Source: Flavobacterium sp. IB48
GTDB lineage: Bacteria; Bacteroidota; Bacteroidia; Flavobacteriales; Flavobacteriaceae
Direction of reading: 5' to 3'
Length of the DNA: 64,000 nucleotides
Assembly (NCBI RefSeq): GCF_016405855.1
Contig: NZ_JAEFCA010000011.1
Coordinates: 1 to 64,000 of the forward strand
The position numbers and the translations under genes are program-made. The notes under the pieces were generated by a model that did not search any database, was not told the DNA's origin, and saw only the letters and a list, made by a program, of their open reading frames with translations. This document shows, one piece after another, positions 59,584 through 64,000 of the stretch (the first letter of the stretch is position 1; each line of letters opens with the position of its first letter).

Positions 59584-59731
59584 TTTGCCACGAATTACAC
59601 GAATTTACACTAATTTGTTATTCTCAAAATGAGTAAAAAAAAGTTTGCCACGAATTACACAAATTTTCATTAATTTTTATTCAAAATAAGCAAAAGAATA
59701 ATTCGTGGAAATTTGTGTAATTCGTGGCAAA
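59584..59731. repeat. Three copies of a GCCACGAATTACAC repeat, one inverted
   Basis: Copies start at 59585 and 59645, and an inverted one ends at 59730. TTTGCCACGAATTACACAAATTT (a 23-base arm, 59644-59666) is exactly complementary to 59709-59731. The tandem spacing is 60 bases. Related words occur at about 51740. Confidence 0.9.
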
Positions 59732-59737
59732 AAAACT

Positions 59738-59769
59738 GAGAATCTTAGTACCTCAGAATCTTAGAAACT
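59738..59769. repeat. CTAAG-unit arm, single (inverted) copy
   Basis: GAGAATCTTAGTACCTCAGAATCTTAGAAA, i.e. four CTTAG-like units of the family at 34305 and 58309, without a matching left arm nearby. Confidence 0.6.
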
Positions 59770-59771
59770 TT

Positions 59772-60413
59772 TTAGTAACCAGCTGTAAAGCGTACTTGGT
59801 GATGTTTAGGAGTCTCTACTTCGTCAGCAATAACAACGGCTAAATCTTCTACAGAAAGAATGCTTCTTTGTTCATCGTTAAAAACAGGATTTTCTAAACC
59901 TAAACGATATTTTCCAGTTCTTCCTGTTTTAGTTCCAGCATGCATTTCGAAAGCTGGACTAAAGAATGCCCAATCTAAATCTTTTTCTTCTTTAATAATG
60001 TTTAAATAATGTCTTGCTGCGTTTGCGCCAGGGAAGATCTCTTTTGGAAAATCTGGAGTATCAACTGCCTGTAAATCTGGAGCAACATATAAACTTCCTG
60101 CACCACCAATAGTGATAAAACGTTTTACTCCCGATTTTTTAACTGCTTCTTGAATAGCTTTAGAACCAGCTAAAAAGTCATCATAAATATTTGGATTTGT
60201 CCATCCAGGGTTATAAGCATTAACCACAGCATCGTGACCTTTTAAGATTTCTGCCAAAGCATCAACATTAAAAATATCTGCAGCAACCCAAGTAGCGTTT
60301 GGGGTGTCTTTTGGAGTTCTTGCAATAGCAGTGATTTCATGTTTTCTATCTGCTAATTCGTTTAAAATTGCTGAGCCAACAAATCCTGTAGCTCCGATAA
60401 GTGCGATTTTCAT
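59772..60413 (-). CDS. NAD(P)-binding oxidoreductase (atypical SDR)
   Basis: 213-aa Rossmann protein with GATGFVGSAILNELADRKHE (8-27) and the single-domain NAD(P)H-binding layout of NmrA/YwnB-like proteins (AVVNAYNPGW, FITIGGAGSLYV). Such proteins bind NAD(P)H to reduce small carbonyl or quinone substrates, or act as redox sensors. It follows an Rrf2 regulator after 58 bases on the same strand, and may be its target and stress-related. Confidence 0.88.
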   Translation of the reverse strand: MKIALIGATGFVGSAILNELADRKHEITAIARTPKDTPNATWVAADIFNVDALAEILKGHDAVVNAYNPGWTNPNIYDDFLAGSKAIQEAVKKSGVKRFITIGGAGSLYVAPDLQAVDTPDFPKEIFPGANAARHYLNIIKEEKDLDWAFFSPAFEMHAGTKTGRTGKYRLGLENPVFNDEQRSILSVEDLAVVIADEVETPKHHQVRFTAGY

Positions 60414-60471
60414 AATATATAAATTTATTTAGTAATAAAAAATGTTACAGTTTTGGATAAAAAAATAGTTT

Positions 60472-60879
60472 TTAAAATTGATTCGAAAAATCTTCCAATG
60501 AAATGCCTTCAAGCTGTGCGCTCACTTTCTGATTCATTTCGCTATATAAATTCTCCAAATGCTGATTGATGTTTTTTCCAACAGGACAATCAGGATTTGG
60601 CTGATTTTTAGCAAAACCTAAACCAATCGTTTCAAAAGTCATTTCGAATATTTGTTTTAAAGTCAGTTCAGCAGCGTTTACTGCCAATTTTGTCCCGCCA
60701 TTTTTTCCTTCTTTACTTTCTACGATATGATGTGCTTTTAAGTTGGCAATTTCTTTTCTTACCAATACTGGATTAAGATTAATACTTCCCGCAATAAACT
60801 CCGATGACAAATAATCATTTGGGAATTTATGGAGCAAAGTAAGAATGTGAATCGTTATGGCAAATTTACCTGAAATCAT
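60472..60879 (-). CDS. Rrf2 family transcriptional regulator
   Basis: 135-aa winged-helix regulator (ITIHILTLLHKFPNDYLSSEFIAGSINLNPVLVRKEIANLKAHHIVESKEGKNGG). The recognition helix is about 36-46. Only one cysteine is present (DCPVGKN), so it lacks the three-Cys cluster of IscR/NsrR and is of the YwnA/CymR-like sensing type. It is the first gene of a two-gene unit with the NAD(P)-binding oxidoreductase and likely regulates both. Confidence 0.9.
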   Translation of the reverse strand: MISGKFAITIHILTLLHKFPNDYLSSEFIAGSINLNPVLVRKEIANLKAHHIVESKEGKNGGTKLAVNAAELTLKQIFEMTFETIGLGFAKNQPNPDCPVGKNINQHLENLYSEMNQKVSAQLEGISLEDFSNQF

Positions 60880-61110
60880 ACTGTAATAAAATATGTTACA
60901 AATTTACATGTTTTTGCAACACAAAGTACTAATTTAACTAATTTTTGGTAAAAACAGATTACTAGAATGTAAAAAGTGATTGTTAATTATTTGAAAGTGA
61001 ATGGTTTTTGGTGTAGTGTTATAGGTTTAACAAAAGAAAATCAATAGTTGTGATTCCTTTAAAAGGGTTAATTACTATTTTCTTTTCACTTTTCACAAAA
61101 TGGAAATAAC

Positions 61111-61118
61111 TATTTTTG
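61111..61118 (+). promoter_or_regulatory. Candidate -7 element of the AEC transporter gene
   Basis: TATTTTTG matches TAnnTTTG exactly, 15 bases before the ATG at 61134. No TTG at a normal distance. Confidence 0.35.
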
Positions 61119-61133
61119 CTGTAATCTTATTAT

Positions 61134-62045
61134 ATGAACAACTTTATTTTAATATTTCTCTTTCTTTCGTTAGGTCTAGTTTTACAACAAGTAAAACAAT
61201 TTCCTACTCATATTTATAAGACGCTTAATAAAATTGTTATTTATTTCTGCCTTCCTGCCATTACTTTATATCATATTCCGAAAATAAAATGGAGTAGTGA
61301 ATTACTGTTTCCGATAGGTGCGGGGTGGATTACTTATATTTTGGCTTTTCTATTTTTTCATTTTTTAGGAAGAAGAAATGGATGGTCAAATAAATTGATA
61401 GGATGTTTGATTCTAACGGCAGGATTAAGCAACAGTTCTTTTCTTGGTTATCCAATTATAGAAGCTTTGTATGGAAAGAAAGGTTTAGAAACTGCCGTTT
61501 TGGTAGATCAGCCAGGAACTTTTGTAGTGGTTTCAACTCTTGGTGTTTTTACGGCTGCTTTTTATTCTAAAGGAAGCCCGAATGCATTAGGGATTTTCAA
61601 AAAGATTATTTTATTCCCGCCTTTTATCATGTTCGTTTTGGCATGTTTGATGAATATTTTTGATTATCATTTAAATGACAATTTTGAATCTATTCTGCTA
61701 AAAATAGGAAGTTTGGTAACACCTTTAGCTTTGCTTTCGGTTGGCTTGCAATTAACTTTTGATCGAAAAAGCCAACATTGGAAATTTTTACGTCTAGGAC
61801 TTTTCTTTAAACTGCTTTTAATTCCTTTTGTCATTTTTGTATTGTATGTTTTTATTTTCAATCAGCATTCTGAAGTAATAAAAATTACCATCATGGAAAC
61901 GGCAATGGCACCCATGATTACAGGTGCAATCTTGGCTTCAACATACGGATTAAAACCAAAACTGAGTAGTATGATGATTGGTTTTGGAATTCCGATTTCC
62001 TTTGTAACACTTGCTTTTTGGTACTTTGTTCTCGCTTTTATTTAG
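61134..62045 (+). CDS. AEC family transporter (auxin efflux carrier-like)
   Basis: 303-aa membrane protein with about ten helices in two inverted halves. Conserved features are NKIVIYFCLPAITLYHI (about 24-40) and the region GLSNSSFLGYPIIEALYG (about 99-116); a second half with LALLSVGLQLTF follows. Substrates of bacterial members are mostly unknown (malate or other organic acids in some). Monocistronic. Confidence 0.9.
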   Translation: MNNFILIFLFLSLGLVLQQVKQFPTHIYKTLNKIVIYFCLPAITLYHIPKIKWSSELLFPIGAGWITYILAFLFFHFLGRRNGWSNKLIGCLILTAGLSNSSFLGYPIIEALYGKKGLETAVLVDQPGTFVVVSTLGVFTAAFYSKGSPNALGIFKKIILFPPFIMFVLACLMNIFDYHLNDNFESILLKIGSLVTPLALLSVGLQLTFDRKSQHWKFLRLGLFFKLLLIPFVIFVLYVFIFNQHSEVIKITIMETAMAPMITGAILASTYGLKPKLSSMMIGFGIPISFVTLAFWYFVLAFI

Positions 62046-62157
62046 CAGTAAAATACTAATTATATCGACAAAGTAGAATTTTAACTTTTTTTAAGAAAAT
62101 CAATGTTTTCTATATGCTTTTTTTGGTTAATTTTAGAGGAACTAAAAAAGATAAATT

Positions 62158-62796
62158 ATGTCAACATTAAGATTAGGCGATATAGCACCAGATTTTCATG
62201 CAGAAACGACGCAAGGACCAATTAACTTTCACGAATGGTTAGGAGATTCTTGGGGTGTTTTATTTTCGCATCCAGCAGATTTTACTCCGGTTTGTACTAC
62301 TGAATTAGGAACTGTAGCGAACTATGTTCCAGAATTCAAAAAAAGAAATACTAAGGTTATTGCTTTGAGTGTAGATGGCCTAGAGTCTCATAAAGAATGG
62401 ATTAAAGATATCAACGAAACTCAAAATACAGAAGTGAATTTCCCAATCATTGCAGATGAGGATAAAAAAGTAGCAAATCTGTACGACATGCTTCATCCAA
62501 ATGCAAGTGACAAGTTTACAGTTCGTTCTGTTTTTGTTATCGGACCAGATAAAAAAATCAAATTAACGCTGACTTATCCAGCTTCTACAGGAAGAAATTT
62601 TGACGAATTACTTCGTGTAATTGACAGTTTACAATTGACTGCAAATTATAGTGTTGCAACTCCTGCAAACTGGAAAGATGGAGAAGATGTAGTTATTGCG
62701 CCAGCAATTCCAGACAGTGATATTCCAGCTAAATTCCCAAAAGGACATACACCAATCAAACCTTATTTGCGTTTGACACCGCAGCCGAATAAATAG
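62158..62796 (+). CDS. 1-Cys peroxiredoxin (Prx6 type)
   Basis: 212-aa thiol peroxidase. Peroxidatic Cys46 is in DFTPVCTTELG; there is no other cysteine, so it works by the 1-Cys mechanism with an external reductant. The C-terminal extension (about 155-212, VATPANWKDGEDVVI and PYLRLTPQPN) is the Prx6 signature. It reduces H2O2 and organic peroxides. Monocistronic, followed by a large CTAAG hairpin. Confidence 0.95.
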   Translation: MSTLRLGDIAPDFHAETTQGPINFHEWLGDSWGVLFSHPADFTPVCTTELGTVANYVPEFKKRNTKVIALSVDGLESHKEWIKDINETQNTEVNFPIIADEDKKVANLYDMLHPNASDKFTVRSVFVIGPDKKIKLTLTYPASTGRNFDELLRVIDSLQLTANYSVATPANWKDGEDVVIAPAIPDSDIPAKFPKGHTPIKPYLRLTPQPNK

Positions 62797-62803
62797 TTTT
62801 TTT

Positions 62804-62985
62804 GAGGTTCTAAGATACTAAGGTGCTAAGGTTCTAAGTTTTTGCTTTGAATTTTAGCATTTTTTATTTTGCCAAACGTAATAAAAACACAAAGCGCTGA
62901 GATTTTCGATTTATGAAAATTTCAACGCTTTATATATAAAAGCTTAGAACCTTAGCACCTTAGTATCTTAGTATCTCAGAACCTT
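62804..62985. repeat. CTAAGNNN-unit hairpin, copy 3, with nested stem
   Basis: AAGATACTAAGGTGCTAAGG (start of a 27-base perfect arm at 62812-62838) is complementary to 62943-62969. Inside, AAAGCG.TGA.ATTTTC (about 62890-62907) pairs with GAAAAT.TCA.CGCTTT (about 62914-62931). The outer right arm overlaps the end of the antiporter gene. Confidence 0.9.
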
Positions 62986-64000
62986 ACTTCGCTGCCAACA
63001 AAGCATTCATTTTTTTCTTATCCCCCACAACCCAGAGAATGTCATTTTTTTCTAAGATTAAACTAGATTCTGGATTTAGAATACGATTTCCGTTTCTTTC
63101 AATTCCTACGACCATTCCGTCTGTTTTGGCTCTAAATTGTCCGATGCTTTTTTGAATGAATTCGTCTTGAGAAACTTCAAGTTGACGTAAAACAATATCG
63201 GTTTCTTCTACTTTTGCAGGTGGTTCTGTTTCGTTTTGAGTTAAGAATTTTGTGAATTCTGCAATTTGAGCGTCGGTTCCAATTACGCAAATTTCATCGC
63301 CAGGAAATAAACGTTCGGTTTTGGTAGGAATCGGAATAGTGACTTCTCCTCGTTTAATGTAAGCGATATTAATTCCCAACTGCTCACGAATTTTAAGCTC
63401 TTGTAAAGTCTGACCAACTAAATTGGATTCTTTTTTAATTTCAAAGAAAGACATGTGTCCGTCCCAAGGCATTAAATTAGCATATCTTCTGTCGATCTTT
63501 TTATTTTCACGATCGTTGAAGTTTTTCAAAAAGTGATTTTCAATTTTATGATATTGCTCGTTTAATTTTTTAGGGAAAATTTGATAAGCCCCAATGGCAA
63601 TAATCAATGCTACAAAAGCAACCAAAGGAGAGAAAAAGATATTTAATAAAAACCCGACAAAGAACAAGCCAAGGCTCATTCTGATTAAGATAAGCATTAA
63701 AAGTGCGCCACGATATTTTCGCTCTTCCCAAAGAGCTTCAACTTCATCTACTTTTACACGACGAAGCGAAAGCGCCCACAAAAACGGTGCAATTGCAACT
63801 AAAGTCAGTAAAGCCGCCAAAGTATTTCCGAATCTTGTATCTGCAACCAATGGTGCAACAAATTTTGATGACAATAAAATAATTGCTGTAATAATAATGG
63901 TGTGAAGAATAATTTGTGTGATCGAAGAACGAAGTACAATCTGCCAAGTGCTTACAGATTTGATGGCTTGCGCATTCACACTATATCGGTTAATGTTTTT
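62984..64000 (-). CDS. Cation:proton antiporter, C-terminal part with TrkA_C domains (partial)
   Basis: The frame is open to the right edge, so the gene continues outside the window; the visible part has 338 codons plus the stop. Three or four membrane helices appear in the first 140 residues from the edge (IILHTIIITAIILLS, LAALLTLVAIAPFLW, MLILIRMSLGLFFVGFLLN, FVALIIAIGAYQIF), followed by two RCK_C/TrkA_C-like domains (LVGQTLQELKIREQLGINIAY; IGQFRAKTDGMVVGIERNG). This is the arrangement at the C-terminus of CPA2-type Na+/H+ or K+/H+ antiporters. The GTG at 63979 is not a start; upstream codons KNINRYS stay in frame. Confidence 0.85.
   Translation of the reverse strand, partial: KNINRYSVNAQAIKSVSTWQIVLRSSITQIILHTIIITAIILLSSKFVAPLVADTRFGNTLAALLTLVAIAPFLWALSLRRVKVDEVEALWEERKYRGALLMLILIRMSLGLFFVGFLLNIFFSPLVAFVALIIAIGAYQIFPKKLNEQYHKIENHFLKNFNDRENKKIDRRYANLMPWDGHMSFFEIKKESNLVGQTLQELKIREQLGINIAYIKRGEVTIPIPTKTERLFPGDEICVIGTDAQIAEFTKFLTQNETEPPAKVEETDIVLRQLEVSQDEFIQKSIGQFRAKTDGMVVGIERNGNRILNPESSLILEKNDILWVVGDKKKMNALLAAK

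Overview
This window is a stretch of ordinary chromosome from a Flavobacterium-like member of the Bacteroidota. The evidence is a low-GC sequence, several promoter elements of the Bacteroidota type (TTG, spacer, TAnnTTTG), almost no Shine-Dalgarno sequences, and a family content typical of flavobacteria: PafA phosphatase, SusC-type plug segments, DUF6268, LytTR two-component system, split methylmalonyl-CoA mutase, MtaB. I see no insertion sequence, prophage, CRISPR array or rRNA operon. One tRNA (Trp) is present.

Layout. 0-3.8 kb: secreted phosphatase pafA, then divergent ald and an Lrp/AsnC regulator with a near-consensus Lrp site between them. 3.8-10.6 kb: long-form GAPDH, a DegP/HtrA protease, dapF-GNAT-mltG, and a lysozyme-like protein. 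10.6-15.3 kb: methylmalonyl-CoA mutase large and small subunits, an FtsB/DivIC-like protein and uridine kinase, all on the minus strand; the mutase GTPase chaperone meaB lies 44 kb away at 58.4 kb. 15.6-24.3 kb: SDR, aminotransferase, a dnaA / LMW-PTP / RsmI-like run, thioesterase, YigZ, HAD and ribD. 24.4-31.8 kb: prmC, an orphan MacB/FtsX permease, hisS, tRNA-Trp, grpE-dnaJ. 31.9-38.9 kb: a co-directional run of nine genes (ABC-2 exporter pair, sigma-54-type response regulator without a DNA-binding domain, half of a DEAD-box helicase, hydrolase, DUF2007, Cof HAD, GNAT), almost every gap of which carries a different self-complementary repeat. 39.0-49.5 kb: mtaB, small unknowns, and an ECF-sigma / membrane protein / vWA protein / SIMPL cluster in which two proteins carry TonB-receptor plug segments without a barrel. 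49.6-56 kb: PPK2, a LytS-type kinase, a LytTR regulator, two outer-membrane barrels, MATE pump. 56-64 kb: LTA-synthase-like sulfatase, meaB, Rrf2 regulator with an NAD(P)-binding oxidoreductase, AEC transporter, 1-Cys peroxiredoxin and the 3' part of a cation:proton antiporter that runs off the right edge.

The strongest new signal is a 34-bp element, 30/34 identical between two copies. One copy lies upstream of the LytS-type kinase gene and the other, in the matching orientation, lies upstream of the DUF6268 outer-membrane gene. Each copy holds two direct repeats TTnGTCAAA exactly 21 bp apart, the geometry of LytTR operators, and the LytTR regulator gene sits between them. This suggests a self-contained circuit of sensor kinase, regulator and outer-membrane protein.

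The second theme is intergenic hairpins. At least eight unrelated arm sequences, several built from tandem 7-11-bp units, each face their own inverted copy, mostly between consecutive co-directional genes.
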